Made by a program: the position numbers and the translations under genes | Assembly: GCA_946902875.1 (NCBI GenBank) | Contig: OX336349.1 | Span: forward strand, 18,809,891-18,873,890 | DNA: 64,000 nt | Source of the DNA: Nematopogon swammerdamellus | Lineage: Eukaryota > Arthropoda > Insecta > Lepidoptera > Adelidae | Direction of reading: 5' to 3' | Notes under the pieces: generated by a model | Told to the model about the DNA's origin: nothing | The model's database searches: none | The model's input: only the letters and a program-made list of their open reading frames with translations | Part shown: positions 21,570 to 31,905 of the stretch, one piece after another | How the letters are laid out: every line of letters starts with the position of its first letter | Position numbering within the stretch: the first letter of the stretch is position 1

Positions 21570-21945
21570 TCAGCCTCGGTAGCTCAGTGGTGCGGTCGGT
21601 CGACTGTTGTTAAGCAACCCTGAACGCGGTCAGTACTTCGATGGGTGACCGCTCGACCGTTGGAGGCTGACCATGGTTCGGATTCCACGTAAAACTGTAG
21701 GTCCCTTCCCTTCTTACCCCACTAGGTGGTAGGGTTTATTACGTCCGGGTTGATACCCACCGCACTTAATGAAACGTCGGTCGAAATGGCTATATAAATA
21801 GTTTGTGTTTTCCGTCCAGTTCAGTGTAGCCGACATGAAATGAAGGGAAGCACTGACATGGCACCTAGCTCACCAGATGTTATGGGCTAACATCACGGAT
21901 TTTGTTGGTGATCTAGCAAATCGTGTCAGATTCCACAAAAAAAAA
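21570..21945 (+). repeat. SINE-A, full length
   Basis: Complete module order: cagcctcgg, A box tagctcagtgg, 5S-like gttaagcaaccctgaac to gatgggtgaccgc, gaggctgac, B-box hairpin catggttcggattccacg, core, tail-1, poly(A). The poly(A) is interrupted by g. A few point changes show moderate age. Confidence 0.9.
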
Positions 21946-22361
21946 GAAAAAGATCATACGATATCTTGAATATTAATTTCATGAATTATTCTATGGAAAC
22001 TATTTATTCATGGGCATATGGGCATTTACTGGTTTGTTCCTAATGATCTCAATAGAATCTGTTCCCAAGGTTTATGTGGTGACTGCTGCAATATATCCTG
22101 TATAAATGTGTGATATGTGTCGAACTCGCTTGTCGATTATGCTGCTAGTGAATGGTGTCTTCCGGGCCCGCCTCGACCTGTCCCACTGCCGATATTATGT
22201 TACTCTAATCGTTAATTGCGATCTGCCGGCCGCGGCTATCCGATCGCCTTCTGTAATTTCGCATTAGCTAGGCTCGGGAGTAGGTTTGTCACACTAGACG
22301 CGGGCAGCCGTAAGTGAGTAGCTTTCGTGAATAGTATCGTGCGTGTTAAGTTACTTTGTTT
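21946..22361. other. Unassigned
   Basis: AT-rich, then a GC-richer patch at 22130-22300. No gene recognised. Confidence 0.35.
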
Positions 22362-23071
22362 TTAGGGTTCCGTATTTGTCGTACGGGACCCTATTACTAA
22401 GCCTACGCCGTCCGTCTGTCTGTCCGAGGGCTCCGCAATAGGTAGCCAGTTGAAATTTTCACAGAATATGTGTTATTATGGCCGATATACAAACAAATAA
22501 TAAAAACCGGTCAAGTGCGAGTCGAACTCGCGCACCGAGGGTCCCGTATCGCCATGTCAAGGCTAGCGCTACTCACACCATCTAGATGGCGTGTTATAAA
22601 ATGCTTCATATTAGTTAATGTCATGCTTCATAATCTATTCGGTAGATGGCGCGCGCGCATACTTTTTGGTTTCTTCTATGGGAACCCCCGTGAATTTTTT
22701 AATTTTTCTTATTTTTATTATTTTTTGTTATATCGGCCATAATAACTCATTTTTTGTGAAAATTTCAACGGGCTACCTATTACGGTTCAAGAGATACAGC
22801 CCTCGGACAGACGGACGGACAGACAGACAGACAGACATACAGACAGACGGCGGAGGCTTAGTAATAGGGTTCCGTACCTGATACGGAACCCTAAAAATAA
22901 GAAAAAGTAAAAAATCCCCATACAAGAAACTAATAAAAAGTGTATGCGCGCCATCTACGAAAACAGTATGAAGCATTTTAACTAATTCGTAGATGGCGTG
23001 AGTGGCGCTGACCATGACATGGCGATACGGAGCCCTCGGTGCGCGAGTTCGACTCGCACTTGGCCGGTTTT
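22362..23071 (-). repeat. GACA element split by a second GACA element
   Basis: 22362-22503 is the first part of a minus-strand copy (gggttccgtatttgtcg ... ccgatatacaaacaaat). It resumes at 22894 (agaaaaagtaaaaaatcc) and ends 23071 with gactcgcacttggccgg. The gap is filled by a plus-strand copy. Confidence 0.85.
22504..22893 (+). repeat. GACA element inserted into another copy
   Basis: Starts accggtcaagtgcgagt and ends gatacggaaccctaaa, with a (gaca)n tract at 22804-22850. It lies head-to-head inside the opposite-strand copy. Both junctions fall in A-rich sequence. Confidence 0.85.
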
Positions 23072-23073
23072 CC

Positions 23074-23190
23074 TATGTAGTCCGTTATGGGTAGCTGAGC
23101 CAGAGGGGCCAAAACACAGAGGGTTGTAGGATGCATGAAATGTTTCCTTCGGAAAAAACTCATTGGTACACGCCGACAGGATTTTAAACT
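23074..23190 (-). repeat. SINE-C, internally deleted
   Basis: The tail complement (gggtagctgagccagagg) is followed, after a deletion of the core, by head-proximal aaactcattggtacacg. Both flanks match the longer copies at 55393 and 56318. Confidence 0.65.
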
Positions 23191-23314
23191 GTACTACCGA
23201 TGCCGAAGTGTCTTGTAAAGCGTGATGTGTGATTTGTGTAGTTCAAAATATTGGAAATTTTACCAATTAATGTTTATATTGATGCAACACTGCCTAGCAT
23301 AAACAAGAGCATTA

Positions 23315-23353
23315 AATCATGGTAAATAACAAATTTTGTTATTTACCATGATT
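23315..23353. repeat. 39-bp perfect palindrome
   Basis: Nineteen-base arms (aatcatggtaaataacaaa) flank a single central t. No surrounding repeat was recognised. Confidence 0.9.
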
Positions 23354-24050
23354 GCGATCAGTCACAGACACTTTTAAAATCGTTTAACTGTTGCATTGTA
23401 CAAGTTCCCCTCGATGTTTTCCTTCCCGGTAGCAATGCGAATTAATAATATTAATTATTATTTAATACGAAATTTGGTATATGTACCATAATTTTTGTAT
23501 TTTTTTTTATTATTTTACCGTATTTCTATCTCAAGCCCTACTTTAGTCTCGCACAAAGTTCAGTTCACGTTTTGAGTCTGTCAACGCAGCACGCATGCAG
23601 ACAGTATAGCATGACCAATAGATTTTGACCCGTAATCGACTTCCCATGAACGCCGAGCGGTATTTATTTTTTGTCTCGCTCTCGTCTGCGGTAGTAGTCG
23701 CCGCCAGAGACATGGAGAACAGCGGACGCCATCGCGACGCGGGGTATTGATATAGATGGTGTTGGAGAATTCCTATAAATGTAACAATAAATATTTAAGA
23801 TATGAAAAAGCTAAGCCACGTAACAAATTAATTCATAGATATTTAGTTGAAAGAAAAGTTGCAGTGAGGAACAGAAAACGCGCATTGTGTGCTATGTGTA
23901 ATATTTTTGTATTTTCTATTTTGTTTTGACAATCCGATTTTAGCGTGTCGTCCTTGTCACATAACCCTGAGATGTGCGAGCTCGTGCGTCAGAGACAACG
24001 CTCTATAATCGGACTTTATCTTTCTAAAGCCCGATGTGCATTATTAGACA
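23354..24050. other. Unassigned
   Basis: No gene or clear repeat. A GC-richer patch at 23660-23750 is not coding as far as can be judged. Confidence 0.4.
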
Positions 24051-24106
24051 TTGCACCTAGTTCACCCGGTGTTATAATCACGGATGTTGTAGGTGATGTA
24101 GCCAAT
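24051..24106 (+). repeat. SINE-A tail fragment
   Basis: ttgcacctagttcacccgg followed by cggatgttgtaggtgatg matches tail-1 with a short internal deletion and no poly(A). It runs into LINE-2w sequence. Confidence 0.65.
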
Positions 24107-24563
24107 AATTAAATAACAGCATTTGAATCATTGCAACACAGGCGAACAATTGGTTCCCTTAGCCTGTTTTATAGGTACTACCATTGCCGATGTTCCGAAG
24201 AACTGGCCTCCCTCATCCCTCCTGCCCCGATCCGTATTCGTCACACCCGCCGGACTCGCTCGGAACATCCATATGTTGTTGACACACAACTTCTGAGAAC
24301 GCATCGCTTTTCGAAATCGTTCCTATGTCGTACGGCGAAAATATGGAACGGTCTTCCGGCGAGTGTGTTCCCCACCACCTATAACCTGGGAATCTTCAAA
24401 AGGCGTGTTAATAAATTAGACAACAACCTCTTTGTCCGCCTTGTAGCTGGCATGGCGCCTCTCTGAGCGTGGTTTCGCAAGGAGTGGGGTTATTGGCTGT
24501 GTCTTAATCGTTCTTTGAACTTTTGGGCACAGCCACCCGTGCCGGTAGCCTATAAAAAAAAAA
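24107..24563 (+). pseudogene. LINE-2w C-terminal fragment with 3' end
   Basis: The frame 24131-24466 reads QHRRTIGSLSLFYRYYH ... THRFSKSFLCRTAKIWNGLP ... TYNLGIFKRRVNK. This aligns with residues ~875-968 of the LINE at 45.4 kb but is clearly a different family. After the stop comes a short 3' UTR (gagcgtggtttcgcaagg ... cagccacccgtgccgg) and poly(A). It is 5'-truncated, with no endonuclease or RT core, and is not functional. Confidence 0.85.
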
Positions 24564-25211
24564 TTTAAACATTCTGACGGCTGGCACCTCTGCGTTAGCT
24601 TCGCGTTCAGTTCCGTCGTGTAAATCTGACTTTACTAAGTTACATTAAGTCACTAATCAGTGGAATTCAAAAAGACCGTTGCAATAAGTCCGCGCTTGAG
24701 CTAGCACCCTGTAAACTTCTTATATATATTTTTTTTTTGCTTCAGAAAACCACCTCTGAGACGCCAGCAAACCACACGCCCGTAGACGAATTTACTATTA
24801 AGATTATTTGTTCCAACTACAACTCAGATATCACACTACAATTAGGTCTATTATCGTTTAAACATTTTAAGTCAAATTCAATCTTATGGCAAAGTGTTTA
24901 AGGTTCAAAAGGGTGACGCGGGAGAATGTATTCAGAATTTTATCACCACAAGAGTTAGTGGTCAAAGAAGTGTTATTTTTTCGAAGGTAAGTTGAATAAG
25001 GAAAGCACGTATTGGACGTCGGTTTGTAAAAAATCTTATTTCATTCATAAAACGAGTCGCATTGAGGAGAGGAGATTCAATTTTTTTACTTTTATTTCTG
25101 CTCTTTGTAAGTACTTAGCGTTGCGTCGTTTGGTTGTGGAACGCCCGGCCCGCTGCAACATTTTCACTATTGCTTGTGTTATGTATTTAAGTATACACTA
25201 TTTTAGTAGCG
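24564..25211. other. Unassigned
   Basis: No gene recognised. Short frames here have no family resemblance. Confidence 0.4.
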
Positions 25212-25523
25212 TTTTTTATGGAAACTGACACGGTTGGCTACATCACCTACAACATCCGTGATGTCAGCCTATAACACCGGGTAAACTAGGTGCCACGTCA
25301 GTGCTACGGAAAGCATATTTACATAGCCATTTCGACCGACGACGTTTCATTTAGTGCGGTGGTACTAATCCGGGCTGGATAAACCCTACAAGCTATATAG
25401 TAAGGTAAGAAGGGAAGAGATCTACAGTTTTAAATGGAATCCGAACCACGTTCAACCTCTGACAATCGAGCGGTCACCCATCCAAGTACTGACCGCGCTC
25501 AGAGTTGCTTAACAACAGTTTAC
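25212..25523 (-). repeat. SINE-A, partly deleted
   Basis: The poly(T), tail-1 complement, core, B-box hairpin complement and most of the 5S-like segment (gttgcttaacaacag) are present. It stops before the A box. Several small deletions are visible. Confidence 0.75.
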
Positions 25524-25572
25524 AACGAGGAAATAATAAAATCGAAACTTCTGCAACAGTTTTTATATAATT

Positions 25573-25868
25573 ACTAGTTTTTCCACGCGGCTTCGCTCGC
25601 AGTAGACTCTGTTTAATAGCAAATCTATATGATAATATCTAATCTAATAATAAACAATCGTTTCTCTTATATTCTCTCTCACTCTGTCGTCCATACTATA
25701 CTTTTTGGTACTGCTCAGCCTTAAGACTATTTAGCGTGATGGTTAGCCTATTGTGAGCCTCAACTAAATTTCGTCCCATTGGTGTAAACCGCATCAAAAT
25801 CTGTTCAGTGGTTGCGAAGTTTACCTCAAACATACATACAGACACGTTTCCTTTTATAAGAAGTAGAG
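25573..25868 (+). repeat. 'cccgcggcttc' repeat, long copy
   Basis: Starts ttccacgcggcttcgctcg and shares tttaatagcaaatc and ataataaacaatcgtttc with 33843. It then has gcatcaaaatctgttcagtgg and catacatacagacacg, ending in a short a/g-rich stretch. Non-coding dispersed repeat. Confidence 0.6.
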
Positions 25869-26093
25869 ACTAGAGATAAAGATCATCATCATAATATACC
25901 TAGGGCATACCTCTCAGGCATACCTTGGGTCTTAAAATATTTTAAGTTATGCTAAGTACAAAAAATATATAAAATTTTACAATAATTATTAAATCTTTAA
26001 AACTTTATTAATCGTTCACAAGATTTTGATAATATAAATTAAATAATGATATTATTTTTATGAGTAATTTCTGTAATTCTTAAAGTCATTAAT

Positions 26094-26160
26094 TCTTTTT
26101 TTAATGAAAGCGCGACATATGACGCCGAGCCATCGGTAAGGTGTCTAACGACGCCCATGA
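26094..26160 (-). repeat. LINE-1w 3'-end fragment
   Basis: A T-tract, then gaaagcgcgacatatgac and aggtgtctaacgacgcc, the complement of the LINE-1w 3' end and last codons. Confidence 0.65.
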
Positions 26161-26274
26161 AAGAAGACCATTTTACTCAAATGTTATTTTGCCGAATGTC
26201 AAACCAAATATCCGTATCACGCATAAATATGATTTTGTATAATAATTAAAAGTTATATATTGTTTATTGTATAA

Positions 26275-26485
26275 TTTCATCCATAGGTAGGTAACCTACG
26301 CTTGGATATGTCGAAAATTCCGCCAGATCTAAATTCAATGCGAAGAAGAACTGACAAACAAACTTCGCAAGTCCACAATGTTTTGTTAGTACCTTATAAG
26401 TATTATACTAAGTAACTTACAAATAATTAACCCATACTACCGCTCACAAGAGCATTAATATTTACATCATAAACATGAATACTCA
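26275..26485 (+). repeat. Dispersed repeat E
   Basis: gtaacctacgcttggatatg, gaaaattccgccag, gaagaagaactgacaaac and the later cgctcacaagagcattaat recur in the same order at 29805-29975. Part is seen at 20490 and 2365. No coding content. Confidence 0.65.
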
Positions 26486-26875
26486 AGAATCTGACCACTC
26501 TGCCTATTTACATTACCTATATCTGGTCTATAGGGCCATCGTCAATTTGATACTTAGTTTTAGTTAGCTGCATTCATTGAGCGAATGGGTTGTAAACGTG
26601 TACGCTGATAAACGTGAAATGATATCAAGTGTTTTTTTTTATAACTCGTAGAATGCAACTCTCAGTTCATCACACAATGTTTACACTCCACTGGCTACGG
26701 ACTACCGACTACCGAGACTTTGTTGTGAACAAAAAACAAAAATCACAGTCGGGACTTCCGTTTAGTCTATCTAGCACTTCGTAATTATAAGTTTGTAAGA
26801 ATGTGGAAATATTTTATACGTGTCAGTAAGTTAGGTATTTGTCAATTTAAGCTTGTAAGATAATATTAAAACAAT
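26486..26875. other. Unassigned
   Basis: AT-rich, nothing identified. Confidence 0.35.
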
Positions 26876-27147
26876 TATGACATTAGGCTTTTGAGAACCC
26901 AGCGGTTCTCTAAATCGTTTCTTTGTCGCACCGCTAGAGTGTGGAACTGTCTTCCGGCGAGTGTATTTCCTGAATCCTTTAACCTGGTGTCTTCAAGCGT
27001 CGTATTAACGGGCAGCCTAGCAACAGTCCGCAAATCTTCTGGCATGGCACCTAATTGAGCGTGGTTTCGCGAGGAGAGGTGATCTCTGTCGACTGCACCA
27101 TTGGTCTCTCGGCACAGCCACCCATGCTGGTTTACATAAAAAATTAT
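26876..27147 (+). pseudogene. LINE-2w 3'-terminal fragment
   Basis: gaacccagcggttctctaa through gtgtggaactgtcttccgg matches the LINE-2w C-terminal coding region. It is followed by gcgtggtttcgcgaggag and a 3' end, cacagccacccatgctgg plus ttacataaaaaa. The reading frame is broken. The last 25 bases matter because they resemble the SINE-C tail. Confidence 0.8.
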
Positions 27148-27309
27148 ACATAACATTAAACCTAGAACTAAACTAACTAAAATAGGCAATTTACAATTAT
27201 AAATATCTTAAACATAAATAAATTTATTTAAATCAACTATTTTGCTACTACCTACTTACATTCCACTATATTAATCGCATCTCAAACATCCAGAGGTTTA
27301 CTATACGAA

Positions 27310-27405
27310 ATCTATGAAAGGGATAAGCCCGCCCTTGCGTAAATTTTCTAATGTACTTATTACTGTTGGATGTTTATTAGAGCAACAAAGAATTTTCTAT
27401 CCTAC
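27310..27405 (+). repeat. Retroelement tail T
   Basis: gggataagcccgcccttgcg followed by a T-rich stretch and agagcaacaaagaat matches the pattern at 29200, 38495, 41572 and 59795. These share a gataagtccgcctttg start, and an aataaag-type signal and tcta-rich end where complete. Probably the 3' UTR of an unrepresented retroelement. Confidence 0.5.
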
Positions 27406-27665
27406 TTAATTAAAAATATAATAAAACTAACCCAGTATATACATTTCATCAAAACGTTTTACCCCCCGGATAGTACCGTGGTGGATGCCGGCCGCGTACC
27501 CCCGTCTAGATAGGTTTCCAGGTTAATCCTAGGCACGGCACGAGTGGTGACCTATGGCGGGCTATGCTCGACCCTATCTCGTGGGCAAAAACTGTCGTTT
27601 ATGTTCTCTTGATAAAAAATTCATATAAAAAAATATCAAAAAATCTGGTGGTCATGGTTACTCTT

Positions 27666-28127
27666 GAAACGAATTGAAAAAAATCTGTCAAGTGCGAGTT
27701 TCACTCGCGCACGGAGGTTTCCCTATCTATCCGCTATCAATAATATCCGCTATCAATAATATCCGCCTATCCGCTCAGGTGGCATGGTCTTCGAATTTTA
27801 ATTTCGAAGATACGTAGGACGATCAGAGAGAAGCCTCAATGAGGTCGATGGCAATTGACGGTGGGAAAATGACAGCACCTCAATGAGGTCGTTGGCAATT
27901 GTGCGGCTATCTTTTGTCTTTCAACAATGCAATGTATAAAAGCCTGTGGCGCCATCTATTATTCAATAGGGTGACTAATCGATTTTTCGGACGTTTTTTG
28001 TATGGGAGCCCCCCTTAATTTTTAACATTTTAATTTTTTTTATTTGTTGTTATATTCGCAATAGTAACAAATATTCTGTGAAAATTTCAACGGGCTACCT
28101 ATTTCGGTTCAAGCGATACAGCCCTCG

Positions 28128-28159
<32 letters not shown>

Positions 28160-28208
28160 GCGGAGGCTTAGTAATAGGCTTCCGTACGGGATAAGGAAAC
28201 CTAAAAAA
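27666..28208 (+). repeat. GACA-related element with a 136-bp insertion
   Basis: Starts aaaaaaatctgtcaagtg and runs through ttcaacgggctacctat, a (gacagacggacg) tract and aggcttccgtacggg to an A-rich end. The first part matches 15777-15935 and the second the standard GACA family. Residues 27771-27906 are an insertion absent from the other copy. Confidence 0.75.
27771..27906. mobile_element. Small insertion flanked by ctat
   Basis: ctat occurs just outside both ends (27767-27770 and 27907-27910). Ends are ccgc and gcgg. Inside, cctcaatgaggtcgatggca is repeated as cctcaatgaggtcgttggca 51 bases later, and cttcgaa/ttcgaag forms a hairpin. No ORF. Confidence 0.6.
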
Positions 28209-28296
28209 TCGTCTAACTTTGATGACTCACTGTGCCTGCAAATAATAACATATGTTTTATTTTATTATTGTTGTATTTGCGCCACTTTCCTCATTT

Positions 28297-28560
28297 TAAC
28301 CCCCGACGAAAAAAGAGGGGTCTTATAAGTTTAACGTGTGTATGGGTGTGTATGTCTGTGGCATCGTAGCTCCCAAACAGATGGATCGATTTGAATGCAG
28401 TTTTTTTATTGGAAAGCTGGTTTAATCGGGATGGTTGTTAGCTAGGTTTGTAATAAAATGATCCATTAATTAAGTAATCAAAAAATTTATTATCTTAAAA
28501 AGTGGACCGATTTGCATGCGATTTTTTTTAAAAAGCTTGAAATAAACGAAAACTATTTTT
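28297..28560 (+). repeat. Probable dispersed repeat (cccccgacg start)
   Basis: cccccgacgaaaaaagagg, then gtgtgtatgggtgtgtatg and atggatcgatttgaatgcag resemble an element common in insect intergenic DNA. There is only one copy in this window, so this is recognition from memory and not an internal match. Confidence 0.4.
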
Positions 28561-29199
28561 GACTTCTTAAGAGTCGGGGTTTTTTAAGTTTTGTTGATAG
28601 GTATATGTGTTTTGTATGTGCGTTACTTAGAAACTGAGCATTGGCCATTTTCCCGGTTGTTATACATATGTTTCGTGTCGGTCACGTCATATTTTAGCTT
28701 ATATGCATCTCACCTTGAACTGTATGAGTAAGATGTGATTCCACGTCAAAACACTTACCCACATATATTTGCAAACTATCAAATCGATTCATATTGGTAG
28801 CAAATATGCCTTGGATGCCAGTACCTACAATATTCATATGTATTCAATTTAATTTATAGTACCTGGGCGACCGAGCTTCGCTCGGCGTCTACGCCTATCT
28901 AGATAAACTTAAAAAAAATTACATAAATACAAAATTTCATCCAAATCGTTAGAGCCGTTTCCGAGAAACCAATTGTATATATATATATATACAAGTTTAG
29001 CTCACTTAAAGTAATAGGACTTGCAATTTATACGTTTAATTAACTAGTACGTACGTATATGTAGTGTTTATTATAGTTTATCATAGGTAATTATTTTCCT
29101 TGTATTATATTTTACATTCCCACACTCAAGTCTTTTGCTACTACCTACTTATACAAGTATCTCACAACATACGACTCTCAAACATGCATAGATTGACTG
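28561..29199. other. Unassigned; eroded repeat at 28860-28990
   Basis: ctgggcgaccgagcttcg followed by aaatttcatccaaatcg and a (ta)n tract looks like a repeat of the 'caaaatcggttcag' class. No gene is seen. Confidence 0.4.
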
Positions 29200-29312
29200 G
29201 GAGAAATCCCTGTAAAGGATAAGTCCGCCTTTACCCATCATCTAAATTACTATCGTTTGTTACTGTGAAATGTTTTGGAGTATTTCTATCTATCTATTTC
29301 TATCTACCTATG
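29200..29312 (+). repeat. Retroelement tail T
   Basis: gggagaaatccctgtaaagg, ggataagtccgcctttac and a tatctatctatttctatc end match the other tail-T copies. Confidence 0.6.
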
Positions 29313-29804
29313 CTTACCCGCAGATGATACAGACAAAATCTATCTACGAGTGACTCATTAGTTCAAGAAGATTAATTCTATCGGCATGGTTATTGAAAAT
29401 TTTCATAAATTTTAGTACAAATGAAATTAAAATTCTTTTCAAACCGGTATTCAAGTAACTCTTGATTCGATCGACCATAAAATGTGTGAAAGTGCACCGT
29501 TATTGCAATTTGTATGGATTTGTGCAGTTGTGGAAATGGTCCGTATAGTAAATAAGATAATTTTGAGAAGTGGCTGTTCCGTACCGGTGAACGCACGTAA
29601 CCTCTCCGATGCGGTCGAATCTGTGAGAGCGAATACGGTGGAGACAGTGATAATTAATGTATTTCAACTAGATTAACGACAAAGCGTGATCATCAAACCA
29701 TCATTACGGATAAAAGGTATACCGCGCAGTTTTGATATATTTTTTAGATAATTATTATCGTTATAAATGTGTGTATTGTTTAAGGTATTAAATTCATGCA
29801 TTCA
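29313..29804. other. Unassigned
   Basis: Two short overlapping frames on opposite strands have no recognisable homology. Confidence 0.35.
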
Positions 29805-29975
29805 ACTACGCTTGGACATGCCGAAAATTCCGCCAGTTCTAAATTCAATGAGAAAAAGAACTGACAGACAAACTTCGCAAGTTTCAATATTTTGTTATTA
29901 CGTTATAAATAATTAAACCATACTAGCGCTCACAAGAACATTAATGTTTACAGCATAAACGTGAATACTTAAGGA
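29805..29975 (+). repeat. Dispersed repeat E
   Basis: ctacgcttggacatgccg, then gaaaattccgccagttc, gaactgacagacaaac and cgctcacaagaacattaatg, collinear with 26275-26485. Confidence 0.65.
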
Positions 29976-30499
29976 AACATCTAAAAATCATAAAGTCCTA
30001 AATCGATCGACATAGAAGTTTGGCTAAGGCATTTTATTTGTCTTACCCACTTCTTCACATTTGCCCGTTTGTCCCCTTTAGCGATGCATTAATGGGACAA
30101 CGGTAAAATAATGCAGACGAAAACTCCAAATGTGATCTTATTGTAAACATTGTGTAGCAAAATGGTAAACAAGTAATGGAAAAATAATAAATAAAATGCA
30201 AAGGCAATGACCAGAATCTATAGTATATAAAAATTATCCATTTAACTATCAACAATTGGAAATAGTTAGTTTCCCTTAGCGCTGTCTCCCCCAGATCAGA
30301 GGCCTCGGTCTCTGCGTCCAATATTGACAACGCATGCGTAACACGGTGGCTGCTACGACTCTGGAACCTCATTTCATGCTCATTGTGCTCGTGAAAGCTG
30401 CACAGCCCGACACAGTCCATTTCTGCTCTAAAGCACCTGCCTTAGTCTGACTTATCTTAGACATTCCGTGGAAGGCGTCCATATATATGGAAGATAACC
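29976..30499. other. Unassigned
   Basis: A 121-codon minus-strand frame (30055-30420) was examined. It shows no domain and no start context worth calling. Confidence 0.35.
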
Positions 30500-31290
30500 A
30501 AAAGTAAAGAAAAATACTTAACCACTTAAACGATCTAAAGTAGAGAATAAAGTTTATCACCCAAGATACAAAGTAGAGCAAAATAGTTATCACTCAAGAG
30601 ACCAAAAGTAGATCAATATGTTTATCACGCAAGACACAAAGTAGAGCAAAATGGTTATAACTCAAGAGACCAAAAGTAGATCAATATGTTTATCACGCAA
30701 GACACAAAGTAGAGCAAAATGGTTATCACTCAAGTGACCAAAAGTAGATCCAAATGTTTATCACGCAAGACACAAAGTAGAGCAAAATGGTTATAACTCA
30801 AGAGACCAAAAGTAGATCAATATGTTTATCACGAAAGACACAAAGTAGAGCAAAATGGTTATAACTCAAGAGACCAAAAGTAGATCAATATGTTTATCAC
30901 GCAAGACACAAAGTAGAGCAAAATGGTTATCACTCAAGAGACCAAAAGTAGATCAATATGTTTATCACGCAAGACACCAAGTAGAGCAAAATGTTTATCA
31001 CTCAAGTGACCAAAAGTAGATCAAAATGTTTAAACACTCAAGAGACCAAAAGTAGAGCATAATGTTTCGCACTGAAGAAATGAAAAGTAGAGATTTTTTT
31101 TTTACCACTTATGAGACCAAATATATTGCAGTCTTTACAATCTAGCTAGACTCTAGAGGCCAAAAGTGCCTACGCAGAGTGTTTACCAATCAAGAGGCCA
31201 AAAACTAGAGTAATATGTTTACCACTCAAGAGACCTAAAGTAGAGCAAAACGTTTAGCCACTCAAGAGACTTTAGTACAATATATTTTCA
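30500..31290. repeat. Minisatellite with 68-bp higher-order unit
   Basis: Alternating ~34-bp monomers (aaagtagatcaatatg... and aaagtagagcaaaatgg...) give a 68-bp repeat. The marker gtagatc occurs at exactly 68-base spacing seven times between 30608 and 31016. Beyond 31020 the array decays into single diverged monomers. No spacer diversity, so not CRISPR. Confidence 0.9.
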
Positions 31291-31320
31291 GTTTTGTTAA
31301 TAAATTTCAGTTTAAAATAT

Positions 31321-31472
31321 TATTGTTTTATTTAAAGTTCGAAATATGACGCCTAGCCACCCATAAGGTGGCTTACGAAGCCCATGGACATTCGGTCGTA
31401 TGCGGGGGATGCGAATGCCATGCCGGCCTGACGGCCCATTCACGGCCCTCTTGAACGACCCGAGACTGTACT
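31321..31472 (-). pseudogene. LINE-1w 3'-terminal fragment
   Basis: The complement encodes the last codons around FKRAVNGPSGRHGIRIPRI, RPNVHG and a short 3' end without a clean A tail. 5'-truncated. Confidence 0.75.
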
Positions 31473-31799
31473 TAAATATAAACTTTTTCGCAAAATTAGT
31501 AAAACATTCCGTATGTTTCTTTATCATTGCAAGTGTGCAGGTCTCCTCGCAAAATTTTCCTCAATTCTAGTAAACTCATTAGTCCTTAATATTTTCACCG
31601 CAAATTATCTGTATAGAAAAGTTTAGAAAAAAGAACGGCCAAACTTTCTTCTGCAAGCAAGTCAATAGTTTATCAACGTCCACGAATCCGTATACCCAAT
31701 TAAAAGGCGACAAAGCACTCTAAAAGTCTAGGAAGATGAATTTATAGAAATTTTACTGCCAAAAACCAAACATGCATTCTTTGCACCTTAATAGGTATT
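31473..31799. other. Unassigned
   Basis: AT-rich, nothing identified. Confidence 0.35.
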
Positions 31800-31905
31800 G
31801 TATTGTATTGTATATATTTATTGCACTGAAATAGAATATGGGCAAAAGGTAACACTTAATGCCTCTAGGCATTTTCTAACAGGGTACCTTTGGGGTATGA
31901 TAACT
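31800..31905 (+). repeat. Diverged repeat R relative
   Basis: A (gtatt)n start, atatatttattgcactg and acttaatgcctctaggcatt parallel the (gtat)n, ttctttattgaac and gcttaatgccgcgaggcatt order at 535-620. Confidence 0.45.

Noticed and set aside
30055..30593. Overlapping 121- and 74-codon minus-strand frames
   Set aside because: AT-rich sequence just before the minisatellite, with hydrophobic low-complexity translation and no domain.
30500..31290. Possible CRISPR-like array of regular repeats
   Set aside because: There are no unique spacers; adjacent monomers are homologous throughout. The genome is eukaryotic.
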